From contig JAFVBP010000355.1 in NCBI GenBank assembly GCA_017479925.1, positions 1 through 38,885 on the forward strand: a stretch of DNA of 38,885 nucleotides, given 5' to 3'. Under the pieces are notes generated by a model. The model saw nothing but the letters and a program-made list of their open reading frames with translations. It was not told the DNA's origin and did not search any database. A program made the position numbers and the translations under genes. Origin of the DNA: Selenomonadaceae bacterium. GTDB lineage: Bacteria; Bacillota; Negativicutes; Selenomonadales; Selenomonadaceae. Positions 7,236 through 14,421 of this stretch are shown piece after piece (within the stretch, counting starts at the first letter, position 1; each line of letters begins with the position of its first letter).

Positions 7236-7342
7236 GTTACTTTCTTTCCGCGTGGAAAGAAAGTAACCAAAGAAAGACGCGCCCGCGTTAATGCATCCTG
7301 CATTAATGCGACGGGCGATTGCGGCCGTCATCCATGACGGCC
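7236..7342 (+). repeat. three-hairpin palindromic repeat element, copy 2
   Basis: Three hairpins in a row: 7236-7267, a perfect 14-bp stem starting GTTACTTTC with loop GCGT; 7288-7306, TTAATGCA-TCC-TGCATTAA, enclosed by an outer stem GCCCGC/GCGACGGGC; and 7323-7342, GGCCGTCA-TCCA-TGACGGCC. It aligns along its whole length with the reverse complement of 1008-1111. Where stem bases differ, both arms differ in step (GACAT/ATGTC versus GTCAT/ATGAC). Confidence 0.8.
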
Positions 7343-7373
7343 TGAATTACGGCGTTGTCGATAGCACCATGCC

Positions 7374-7411
7374 AATTCCTAACTCCTAACTCCAAATTCA
7401 TAATTGCAGTT
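7374..7411 (+). repeat. heptanucleotide repeat array
   Basis: Consecutive 7-base units of the form (T/C)TCCNAA (TTCCTAA, CTCCTAA, CTCCAAA, TTCATAA) end in TTGCAGTT. The same design and end motif occur at 11386-11423 (inverted) and 20841-20878. Confidence 0.7.
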
Positions 7412-7462
7412 AAAGCCGCGACGTGTTAAACTGTGCAAAATATTTTCCGAGGAGGAATTCAC

Positions 7463-7924
7463 ATGAAAATTGCAATGGCCAACGACCACGCCGGCACCGC
7501 GCTCAAAAATCAGATCAAAGCGTATCTCGAATCGCAAGGGCACGAAGTCAAAGATTTCGGCACCTACGACGAGGAAGGTTGCGACCTGTCGGATTTCGTC
7601 TATCCCGCGGCTCTGTCGGTGGCGAAAGGCGAGTGCGAACGCGGCATTTTCGTCGACGGCGTCGGTTACGGCAGTGCGCTCATTGCCAACAAAATCTGCG
7701 GCATTTACGCGGCGGTTTGTCAAGACCCGTTCTGTGCGCAACTGTCCCGCGAACACACCGACTCGAACGTCCTTTGCATCGGCGGCAAAATTATCGGTTC
7801 CGCGATTGCCATGGAAATTGTCAAAACTTGGATGAAGACCGAGCCGCTCACCGCCGAAAAATATCGTCGCCGCGTCAAGAAAGTTTGCGACATCAACGAC
7901 AAACATTGCGTCCCCGTCAAATAA
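7463..7924 (+). CDS. RpiB/LacA/LacB-family sugar-phosphate isomerase with Asp at the usual Cys position
   Basis: This 153-residue protein matches RpiB along its length: MKIAMANDHAGTALKNQIK, GHEVKDFGTYD, DFVYPAALSVAKGE, then GVGYGSALIANK, REHTDSNVLCIGGKIIG and a basic C-terminus. RpiB interconverts ribose 5-phosphate and ribulose 5-phosphate, and relatives act on allose or galactose 6-phosphates. In E. coli RpiB the proton-transferring residue is a Cys just before GTGIG; here that residue is Asp65 (IFVDGVGYG). Some actinobacterial RpiB enzymes use an acidic residue from elsewhere, so activity is possible but the substrate may differ. The ATG at 7463 follows GAGGAGG with 7 bases. It is transcribed alone and ends at a strong terminator. 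Confidence 0.85.
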   Translation: MKIAMANDHAGTALKNQIKAYLESQGHEVKDFGTYDEEGCDLSDFVYPAALSVAKGECERGIFVDGVGYGSALIANKICGIYAAVCQDPFCAQLSREHTDSNVLCIGGKIIGSAIAMEIVKTWMKTEPLTAEKYRRRVKKVCDINDKHCVPVK

Positions 7925-7941
7925 AATCTGCGCAATTCGGA

Positions 7942-7989
7942 CAAAAAAATTTCCCCGTCACTCATTGCGAGCGGCGGGGATTTTTTTTC
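7942..7989. terminator. bidirectional terminator
   Basis: AAAAATTTCCCCG and CGGGGATTTTTTTT form a long stem around a 16-base loop. T-runs exist in both directions, so it can end both the rpiB-like gene (+) and the DUF2971 / membrane-protein pair (-). Confidence 0.85.
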
Positions 7990-7999
7990 GTGTGATGAT

Positions 8000-8368
8000 T
8001 TATCTGCGACGTTTGCGCAAAGCTTTGGGCTTGTCGAGAAGTTCGCTCAAGATGAATCCGTTGACGATTGTCGACGGTGTAAATTCAACGTCAATTTCGG
8101 GCGATTTGTCTTCGCGAACGAATTGCGTTTCGGCTCTCGACGGACGCGGCGGCGGATTTAACTGTCGAACTTCGGCGGGACGCGGCAACTCGACGACAAG
8201 CGGAATTTCTTCGCCGGGCGAATTCGGGTCGTTAGCCAATGTCGGTATGTCGAAATTCGGCTGCCCGTCACGATTTTGCGGCGGCGGCAAACGGCGTTTC
8301 TTGCGCGAGGCAAGTTGGTCGAAAATCGAAATCACGACGAACATCACGATTATAAATACAACGTCCAT
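8000..8368 (-). CDS. small membrane-anchored protein of unknown function
   Basis: A 122-residue protein with one N-terminal membrane segment (MDVVFIIVMFVVISIF), then a basic patch (SRKKRRLPPP), a Pro-rich, acidic linker and a compact C-terminal motif, EFTPSTIVNGFILSELLDKPKALRKRRR-like in charge pattern. The ATG at 8368 was chosen over an upstream in-frame start because GGAGGTG lies 6 bases before it. It starts 14 bases after the DUF2971 stop and shares its transcript and terminator. I do not recognise the family; a cytoplasmic tail tethered to the inner membrane is the simplest reading. Confidence 0.7.
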   Translation of the reverse strand: MDVVFIIVMFVVISIFDQLASRKKRRLPPPQNRDGQPNFDIPTLANDPNSPGEEIPLVVELPRPAEVRQLNPPPRPSRAETQFVREDKSPEIDVEFTPSTIVNGFILSELLDKPKALRKRRR

Positions 8369-8382
8369 GATTGGCACCTCCG

Positions 8383-9753
8383 TCACTTCGGGTTAATCAG
8401 CAAAAATTTTTCGCGGATGGAAATTGACTGCGTTTCGTCGTCGAATTCCGCTTGGAAGAATTCAAAATCGCTCACGGATTTTCGCAGGTGAATCAACCGT
8501 TGAATCAGCTCAAGTTTGTCGTCAAGCGACGTGCGCAAGCCGAAGACAATGCCCGTCAACTCGTGCGGGTCGTACTTCAATCGCCGCGAAAATTTTTCGC
8601 CGTAGCGATAAAACTTGTCGGGCAGAAAAATTCTGTACTCCTGCTCGTGACGCCACGCGGGCAACTTCCGATGAAATTTTTCGCGATAAGCGTTGTCGTA
8701 TTCGTTCGGCGCGTCTTGGTCGGCAAGCTTGCAACTTTTGACGCCGTCGGCACCCGTGAGCCAATCTTCCGCCCGCAGAAAAATCAAATGCTTCAACGCG
8801 TCGAAAAAATTCCGCTCGATAATCTGCGCGCCGTACTTTATCGGCTCGACCTCAAGCGGGCGTGCGGCGAAGTTGATAAACTCGCGCCCGTCAACGTGCT
8901 CCGTCTCGTAAACGAAACAAATGCCGCGGTGATTGTCCGCGTAATTGCCCCACATTGCCGAATCCGTCGGCGTGCGCGAAAAGCACACAACGTAGCCGTC
9001 GGGATACATCATGTCTTTGAGTTGCTCGACGTACATGCGCGGGAAAAAAATTTTCAACTGCAACAACTGCTGCTTGAGTTCACGGTTTGAATCGCGCAGA
9101 CTTCGCGGATTTAATTTCAACGACAACAAGCCCGACTCCATCACGTCGCAGTTCAAATTTTCGATCTCGTCGACAAAGCGGCGTCGCTCTTCGTCGGAAA
9201 AAGTTTTCAGCTGTGCGAACGAAAGTTCATACGCCACGTCAAAAAAATTCGCGTCGAAGTCGTCGGCAATCAGCTCCAGCGACTTGCATTTTTCAACGCA
9301 CAGGTGACAAGCCGCATCCGTCACCGCCCGCAAGACGAATTCGGTTTCCTTGCCGAAACATTTAATCTGCGCGTCGCCGTAAAATTCGACGAGCTGTCGA
9401 ACGTCGTCGCAACGCAGAAATTTTTCGCTCAAGTCGGCAAAAATTTTTTTCAGCGGCGAACGGTCGAAGTGTTGCAAGTTTATCAACACGACGCGATTTC
9501 GCAAGTTTTGCAAAAAATCTTCCCGCGAGCCGTCGACGTTTCGCGACATGAGCAGGTGCGTTTGCAAGGCGTAAAACAAACTGCAGACGAAATTTTTCAG
9601 CAAACCTTGCCACGCAGATCGGTCGCCTTGGAAAAAAATTTTCGCGTAACCTTCAATCGGGTCGTTCAATTCGGTGCGTTCGGCGAAGTAAAACGAGCCG
9701 TCTTCCAGTTCGTCAAGTGCGCTTTTAATCGGGCGGTACCTGTACAGTTTCAA
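8383..9753 (-). CDS. DUF2971 domain protein
   Basis: This protein of about 456 residues has the DUF2971 hallmarks: LYRYRPIKSALDELEDGSFYFAERTELNDPIEGY near the start and GYVVCFSRTPTDSAMWGNYADNHRGICFVYE near residue 275. A roughly 200-residue insertion between them is mostly helical. The TTG at 9753 is chosen because GCGAGGA lies 8 bases before it and the protein then begins at the domain (LKLYRYRP); a GTG at 9795 in the same frame has no usable site. DUF2971 genes are scattered and often sit in variable or defence-associated loci; biochemical function is not established. It is co-transcribed with the small membrane protein downstream. Confidence 0.78.
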   Translation of the reverse strand: MKLYRYRPIKSALDELEDGSFYFAERTELNDPIEGYAKIFFQGDRSAWQGLLKNFVCSLFYALQTHLLMSRNVDGSREDFLQNLRNRVVLINLQHFDRSPLKKIFADLSEKFLRCDDVRQLVEFYGDAQIKCFGKETEFVLRAVTDAACHLCVEKCKSLELIADDFDANFFDVAYELSFAQLKTFSDEERRRFVDEIENLNCDVMESGLLSLKLNPRSLRDSNRELKQQLLQLKIFFPRMYVEQLKDMMYPDGYVVCFSRTPTDSAMWGNYADNHRGICFVYETEHVDGREFINFAARPLEVEPIKYGAQIIERNFFDALKHLIFLRAEDWLTGADGVKSCKLADQDAPNEYDNAYREKFHRKLPAWRHEQEYRIFLPDKFYRYGEKFSRRLKYDPHELTGIVFGLRTSLDDKLELIQRLIHLRKSVSDFEFFQAEFDDETQSISIREKFLLINPK

Positions 9754-9829
9754 CGTCGTGTCCTCGCACAAATTTTTTCGTCGCCAGATTATCACCTCGA
9801 CGAAAGATTTTCAAGGCATAACTTCCGCA

Positions 9830-9858
9830 CAAAAAAAGCCGCCAAACGATTGACGGCT
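9830..9858 (-). terminator. terminator of floA
   Basis: On the minus strand AAGCCGTCA...GGCGGCTT is followed by seven T; it lies 20 bases after the floA stop. Confidence 0.8.
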
Positions 9859-9877
9859 TGCGAAACTTCGTGACGAA

Positions 9878-10867
9878 TTATTTCTGCGCGGAAGATTTCT
9901 TCGACTTGCCCGCCGAGCTGACGGACTTGCGCATTTCGGTATCCGCCTGCACGTTCATCATGTTGTAATAATCCATAACGCCGAGGTGACCGGCTTTGAA
10001 CGCTTCTGCCATTGCGTGCGGAACTTCGGCTTGCGCTTCGACGACTTTGGCTTCCATCTCCTGCGTGTAAGCCTTCATCTCCTGCTCTTTGGCGACGGCC
10101 ATTGCGCGACGTTCTTCGGCTTTGGCTTGAGCGATTCGCTTGTCGGCCTCCGCCTGGTCGGTTTGAAGTTGTGCGCCGATATTGCGTCCAACGTCAACAT
10201 CGGCAATGTCAATCGACAGAATTTCAAAGGCAGTGCCCGCGTCGAGACCTTTGCCGAGGACGGTTTTTGAAATTTCGTCCGGGCTTTCCAAAACGTCCGT
10301 GTGATTTTCGGAGCTGCCGACGGTGGTAACGATACCTTCGCCGACACGCGCAATAATTGTCGGTTCGCCCGCGCCGCCGACGAGTCGGTCAATGTTTGCG
10401 CGAACGGTAACGCGTGCTTTGATTTTGAGTTCAATGCCGTTTTTGGCGACGGCACTGACGACGGGCGTTTCAATGACTTTCGGGTTGACGCTCATTTGAA
10501 CGGCTTCGAGCACGTCACGACCCGCAAGGTCAATCGCCGCCGAACGTTCAAACGGCAGGACAATCTGCGCACGTTGTGAGGCAATCAGCGCGTCAACGAC
10601 TTTGTCGACGTTTCCGCCGGCAAGGTAATGCGCTTCGAGTTGGTTGACGTTGACATCGAGACCGGCTTTGTTCGCCTTGATGAGCGGCATGACGATTTTC
10701 GCGGGCGGCACGCGACGCATACGCATACCGATAAGCGTGAAAATGCCGACGTGCACGTCCGCCGCAAGAGCCGAAATCCACAGCCCGATCGGCACGAAAT
10801 GCAAAAAGACCGCCGCGACGACAACCACAAGGAGAAACAGGAATCCCGAACCGATTAAAGCATCCAT
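9878..10867 (-). CDS. floA: flotillin-like protein FloA
   Basis: This 329-residue protein begins with a membrane hairpin ([25 protein letters not shown], residues 8-33) and contains the FloA/YqfA core: [26 protein letters not shown] near 45-70, [36 protein letters not shown] near 99-134 and [21 protein letters not shown] near 177. A long charged coiled coil rich in [18 protein letters not shown] follows (about 238-290). FloA scaffolds functional membrane microdomains. AGGGGGTC precedes the ATG. It follows the NfeD-type gene, the standard partner arrangement (yqeZ-yqfA in Bacillus). Length matches the family. Confidence 0.95.
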   Translation of the reverse strand: MDALIGSGFLFLLVVVVAAVFLHFVPIGLWISALAADVHVGIFTLIGMRMRRVPPAKIVMPLIKANKAGLDVNVNQLEAHYLAGGNVDKVVDALIASQRAQIVLPFERSAAIDLAGRDVLEAVQMSVNPKVIETPVVSAVAKNGIELKIKARVTVRANIDRLVGGAGEPTIIARVGEGIVTTVGSSENHTDVLESPDEISKTVLGKGLDAGTAFEILSIDIADVDVGRNIGAQLQTDQAEADKRIAQAKAEERRAMAVAKEQEMKAYTQEMEAKVVEAQAEVPHAMAEAFKAGHLGVMDYYNMMNVQADTEMRKSVSSAGKSKKSSAQK

Positions 10868-10887
10868 GAGTTAAGACCCCCTTTTGT

Positions 10888-10910
10888 CAGTTTGGAGTTT
10901 GGAGTTAAAC
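10888..10910 (-). repeat. short heptanucleotide array at the nfeD stop
   Basis: On the minus strand TTTAACTCCAAACTCCAAAC repeats the unit CTCCAAA directly after the nfeD stop codon. TTAACTC occurs on both sides (10904-10910 and 10865-10872), compatible with a small target duplication but too short to be sure. Confidence 0.45.
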
Positions 10911-11285
10911 TTGCCGAACGAGTACACGGGAGCCGTCCACGTTGATGACTTTGACAATGTCGCCCTGCTTGACGAAACTGCCTTCGGTCACCACGTCGAC
11001 GGGTTCGCCTTCGACGGTAATCGTCCCGGCCGGCCGCAAATCCGTAGCGCAAACGCCAATCGCGCCGAGGAATCTGCTTTTGTCGGTGACGCTTGTGTAA
11101 CCGTCGCGATTTTTTTGTCGCTCGTCCAAGACAAGTTCGTCAAGCATACCCGCGTTCTTTTTGGAACCGTTTTTGCTCAGGTACAGCACGACGAAAATTC
11201 CCAGCAACGCGATGCACGTCATTGCGCAGTACGTCAGCAACACAATCGCGGAGCTTGTACCCGAAAAAATTTGAACTTCCGACAT
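10905..11285 (-). CDS. short NfeD-family membrane protein
   Basis: This 126-residue protein has one membrane segment (SAIVLLTYCAMTCIALLGIFVVLYL, about 10-34) and a C-terminal OB-fold NfeD domain: FLGAIGVCATDLRPAGTITVEGEPVDVVTEGSFVKQGDIVKVINVDGSRVLVR-type strands from about 70 to the end. It is the short NfeD form without the serine protease domain. Such proteins pair with flotillins or stomatins in the membrane. The start at 11285 is supported by GAGGTGAGGACA just before it. It is upstream of floA, separated by a small heptad repeat, and is probably co-transcribed. Confidence 0.88.
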   Translation of the reverse strand: MSEVQIFSGTSSAIVLLTYCAMTCIALLGIFVVLYLSKNGSKKNAGMLDELVLDERQKNRDGYTSVTDKSRFLGAIGVCATDLRPAGTITVEGEPVDVVTEGSFVKQGDIVKVINVDGSRVLVRQV

Positions 11286-11349
11286 TGTCCTCACCTCTTC
11301 GCGAAAAATTTGTGGATTAATTCTGCGCCGCGCCTGCAAAATCCTTTCG

Positions 11350-11483
11350 TTATTCAGGGATGATGATTTGTTCGCCGACGGCAACAACTGCAATGCGAAA
11401 TGCGTAATTCGTAATGCGTAATGTCGACGCGCCGACGATTGAGCCGCTCATTCAGGGATGATGATTTGTTCGCCGACGGCAAC
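11350..11483 (-). repeat. 36-bp duplicated gene end flanking a heptad array
   Basis: The final 36 bases of the adjacent glycosyltransferase gene (11448-11483, ending in its stop TGA) recur at 11350-11385 with one mismatch, which changes TGA to TAA. Between them (11386-11447, 62 bases) lies a heptad array: on the minus strand TTACGCA, TTACGAA, TTACGCA, TTTCGCA, then TTGCAGTT. Confidence 0.85.
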
Positions 11484-13133
11484 TTGTTTGCGTGCCGCCG
11501 AACGTTTTTGAGCAATTCGCGCCCGAAATTGAGCTATCTCGTCTTTGAACTGCGGAATAAACTTTTCGACGCGGGCTTGAGCTTCGGCAGTCAATTCAGG
11601 CAAACGCGCCAAAAGTTCACGATACCAATCAAGCCGCTCCTCGTAATGTTGGCTCATCAAACGTTCGTAGCGCACATAGGAATACGCGGACTCGGCAACT
11701 TCGCGGCGCATGTTTCGATTTTTAATCAGCGTGTTCAACTTGTTGGCGAATTCGCGCCCGTCGCGGTAAATGAAACCCGTAATGCCTTCCTCGATGACAT
11801 CTGCGTAAACGGTCGGCGACGCAAGCACGACACAACCGTTGGCGGCGCATTCGATAAATTTCAAGTCGGATTTCGCACGGTTAAACTCGTTGTCGCGCAA
11901 CGGCAAAAGCGCAATGTCCGAACTGCGAATCGCTGCTTCGTAAGTGTCATACGAAACGAATTGCCCTTCGTATTGTCGCAGGTCGCCGACGAAACTTTTA
12001 TTCTGCGAGTCAATGGCGTCAAACAAATTCTTCCGCGCCAAAATCTTGAACGCGAGCTTGTCGCCGTACTGTTTGGCGAATTTGTTGAGTATCGGCACCA
12101 GCTCCAAAAAATCTCCGTCACGGTTGAGCGCACCGAAAAAAATCGTGACGGGTTTGCGTTGACGAAATTCCTCGTTGAAATTTCGCGGCAGCGGCAATCT
12201 GCGCAGGTGATTGGCGAAAACCGTCACGTGCGGATTGAACTGCCGCAAAAAATCCGCCAGATACGGCGTCGACGTTTGTATCGCGTGCACTGCGCGGAAG
12301 TTAATCCACGCCGTGCGCTTGTAATCGTCTTCCCAAAGTATCGGGTGGTCGTCCATTTCCGAAATGAACAGAATTTCTTTTTCGCGCAGGACATTGAAAA
12401 AATCCAGCCCGACGGCGAACGACGGGAAACTCATGCGCTGATTGATGAAAATTCGCTCCTCGAACTGATCTTTGTCGAAAAGTTTGTACGGCTTGCCGAC
12501 GGGACTCGACACGATAAAAACGTTCGGATCCGTCATGAAAAACGCGTTGGGCATGTGCACGCGAACGGGGGCGCAAACCGTCGATTCGCCGACCAAAGTT
12601 TGAATCAGCGTTTTTTTCGGCGGGCGACTTTTGCACGCGGTGAAAATGTAAACGAAAACCGCCAGCTCCGTTTTGGCAAGTTCGGCAAGTTGACGTTTGA
12701 CTTGCGTGCCGCGACCGGCATTGAGTGAACGCAGGACGTTTAAACCCGCCGCTTCGATTGCGTCTTTGAGTTCGTCGCGGGTCAGCGTGACTTTGAACTT
12801 CGGCGGTTTGCCTTCCAAAAGCGCGACGAGGTTATCCGCGTTGCCGATGTTGTCGAGCGTGAAAATCAACGTGCCGCGAGGTTTCAACCGTTCGGCGATT
12901 TTTTTCATCAGCGCGACAAGATTTTTTTGCGTGAGCGTGCCGATTAGTGGGCTTTGAATCAAAATCGCGTCGAACGAACCTTTGACGCCGTCGACTTCCG
13001 CCGCGACGGTATATCGGCAATCGGGCTGAATCTCCAGAAATTTTTCGCGGGAAGTCTCGAAATCTTTCGGCGCGTCGCCCGTCAATTCCAAAACTGCCTT
13101 CGACCGCGCAGGGATAAAAGTTTCAAAAGTCAT
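11448..13133 (-). CDS. methyltransferase-like / glycosyltransferase fusion protein
   Basis: This 561-residue protein has two parts. Residues 1 to about 155 resemble a class I SAM methyltransferase core (LKPRGTLIFTLDNIG near 88 and an N-terminal LELTGDAPKDFE region), but the glycine-rich SAM loop is not obvious, so it may be degenerate. Residues about 190-500 look like a GT-B glycosyltransferase: ILFISEMDDHPILW near 265, PVTIFFGALNRDGDFLEL near 330 and the C-terminal donor-site motif GCVVLASPTVYADVIEEGITGFIY near 440. The tail is helical and charged. GAGGAAACGGCG precedes the ATG. It starts 10 bases after the upstream glycosyltransferase and closes the type I secretion operon. Likely role: modifying the exported protein or a surface glycan (inference). 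Confidence 0.75.
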   Translation of the reverse strand: MTFETFIPARSKAVLELTGDAPKDFETSREKFLEIQPDCRYTVAAEVDGVKGSFDAILIQSPLIGTLTQKNLVALMKKIAERLKPRGTLIFTLDNIGNADNLVALLEGKPPKFKVTLTRDELKDAIEAAGLNVLRSLNAGRGTQVKRQLAELAKTELAVFVYIFTACKSRPPKKTLIQTLVGESTVCAPVRVHMPNAFFMTDPNVFIVSSPVGKPYKLFDKDQFEERIFINQRMSFPSFAVGLDFFNVLREKEILFISEMDDHPILWEDDYKRTAWINFRAVHAIQTSTPYLADFLRQFNPHVTVFANHLRRLPLPRNFNEEFRQRKPVTIFFGALNRDGDFLELVPILNKFAKQYGDKLAFKILARKNLFDAIDSQNKSFVGDLRQYEGQFVSYDTYEAAIRSSDIALLPLRDNEFNRAKSDLKFIECAANGCVVLASPTVYADVIEEGITGFIYRDGREFANKLNTLIKNRNMRREVAESAYSYVRYERLMSQHYEERLDWYRELLARLPELTAEAQARVEKFIPQFKDEIAQFRARIAQKRSAARKQVAVGEQIIIPE

Positions 13134-13143
13134 CGCCGTTTCC

Positions 13144-14379
13144 TCAACGAACCAAGCTGTACATCAAATCTTCCTGTGCCTTCATGCACTTCATAAGCTC
13201 GAAGCGTTCCTGAATCGTTTCGCGGGCGCGTTGACCGAGTTTAACGGCACGTTCGCGGTCGTCGAGTTGCTCTTCGATTTTGCGGGCAATGTGATACGGC
13301 GAACGGAATTCGGCAAGCAGACCGTTGACGCCGTCTTCCATGACTTCCTGCACGGGCGGAGTTTTTGAGCAAACCATCGGGCAGCCGAAACTCATCGCTT
13401 CCAGACAAGACCAGCTCAGCACGAACGGGCGCGTCAAGTAGACGTGGCAACTCGACGCACGCAAAATTTTCTGGTAATCGCCGCGGTTGCGCAGTCCGAC
13501 GAAATGCACGCGGTCGGTCGGGTAGCCGCCTTTTTTCTCTTCCTCTTTGAGGTAAGTCGTGTCTTTGAGTTGCGCGCCGTAACAAATTCGATCTTTGCCG
13601 ACAACGACGACATGAGTTTTCGGGCGACGGGCAAGCACGTGCCGAATCGCGTCCATGAAGTACGGGAAGCCGCGATAAATTTCAAAGCCGCGTGCGACGT
13701 ACGTGATAATTTCCGTGCCTTCGGGCAGGTTGAGTTTGATGTCGTCAAGCACAAGACCGGGACGTTTGCCGCTCGGATCGGGCGAACAAAAACCCGTGTC
13801 GATGCCTTCGTGGATAATGTGAAGTTTCGGCTTGTATTCGTCGGGGAATTGCGAATACTGCCATTTCGTCGGACAAACGCCCGCGTCGCAAAGTTCCAAA
13901 TTCATCAAGTGGTGAGCGTTGCGCGTGCGAATCGAAATGCGGTTGCCCATCTGCGGAATTTCGTCCGGCCACCAGTAACAATCGCTGTCCTCGACGAGAT
14001 AATACCACTCGAAGTAGCCCATAATCGGGACGTTCGGGTACATGTCCTTGCAGTAAAGCGTTGAGCCCCAGCCGGTGTGCCCGATAATCACGTCAGGCTG
14101 AACGTTTTTTTCTTTTTTGAGCCACTCCATTGCGCGCAGGACGGCTTGACCTTCGACGACGGCCTCGGCAGCGGGACGCAACGGTCCGCAAGTTTTAATC
14201 CACTCTTCGGCTTTGTCGTTCGGCTTCGGGTACAGGGCAAGCGTGACGCCTTTGAGTTGCGCGTTGATTGAATTCTCCTTCGACAGGAAATAAACTGTGT
14301 TTTCGCTGTTGCTCGCCAGATACGGCGCGATGTTCAGGTACTGCGCGGGAAACGACGGGTGCAGGATAAAAATGTTCAC
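13144..14379 (-). CDS. family 4 (GT-B) glycosyltransferase
   Basis: A 411-residue protein starting NIFILHPSFPAQYLNIAPYLA. The N-terminal Rossmann domain includes PDVIIGHTGWGSTLYCKDMYP near 95. The C-terminal domain has ITYVARGFEIYRGFPYFMDAI near 235, RVHFVGLRNRGDYQKILRASSCHVYLTRPF near 300 and the donor-binding motif SWSCLEAMSFGCPMVCSKTPPVQEVMEDGVNGLL near 335-368, with Glu in the family's E-x7-E position. The start is GTG with GGAG about 10 bases before it. It lies 42 bases after the second exporter gene and 10 before the fusion glycosyltransferase, so all belong to one operon. The acceptor is not predictable. Confidence 0.88.
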   Translation of the reverse strand: MNIFILHPSFPAQYLNIAPYLASNSENTVYFLSKENSINAQLKGVTLALYPKPNDKAEEWIKTCGPLRPAAEAVVEGQAVLRAMEWLKKEKNVQPDVIIGHTGWGSTLYCKDMYPNVPIMGYFEWYYLVEDSDCYWWPDEIPQMGNRISIRTRNAHHLMNLELCDAGVCPTKWQYSQFPDEYKPKLHIIHEGIDTGFCSPDPSGKRPGLVLDDIKLNLPEGTEIITYVARGFEIYRGFPYFMDAIRHVLARRPKTHVVVVGKDRICYGAQLKDTTYLKEEEKKGGYPTDRVHFVGLRNRGDYQKILRASSCHVYLTRPFVLSWSCLEAMSFGCPMVCSKTPPVQEVMEDGVNGLLAEFRSPYHIARKIEEQLDDRERAVKLGQRARETIQERFELMKCMKAQEDLMYSLVR

Positions 14380-14421
14380 GGTAAGTTCGCTCCTTTATGT
14401 CGGTGACAAAAAAATTTTCGA

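Noticed and set aside
9754-9795. GTG start at 9795 for the DUF2971 gene
   Set aside because: No ribosome binding site at a useful distance; TTG at 9753 has one and begins the conserved domain.
11421-12728. 435-residue plus-strand open frame
   Set aside because: Antisense shadow of the fusion glycosyltransferase; composition is typical of a reversed frame (many Arg, Val, Asn) and it has no ribosome binding site.
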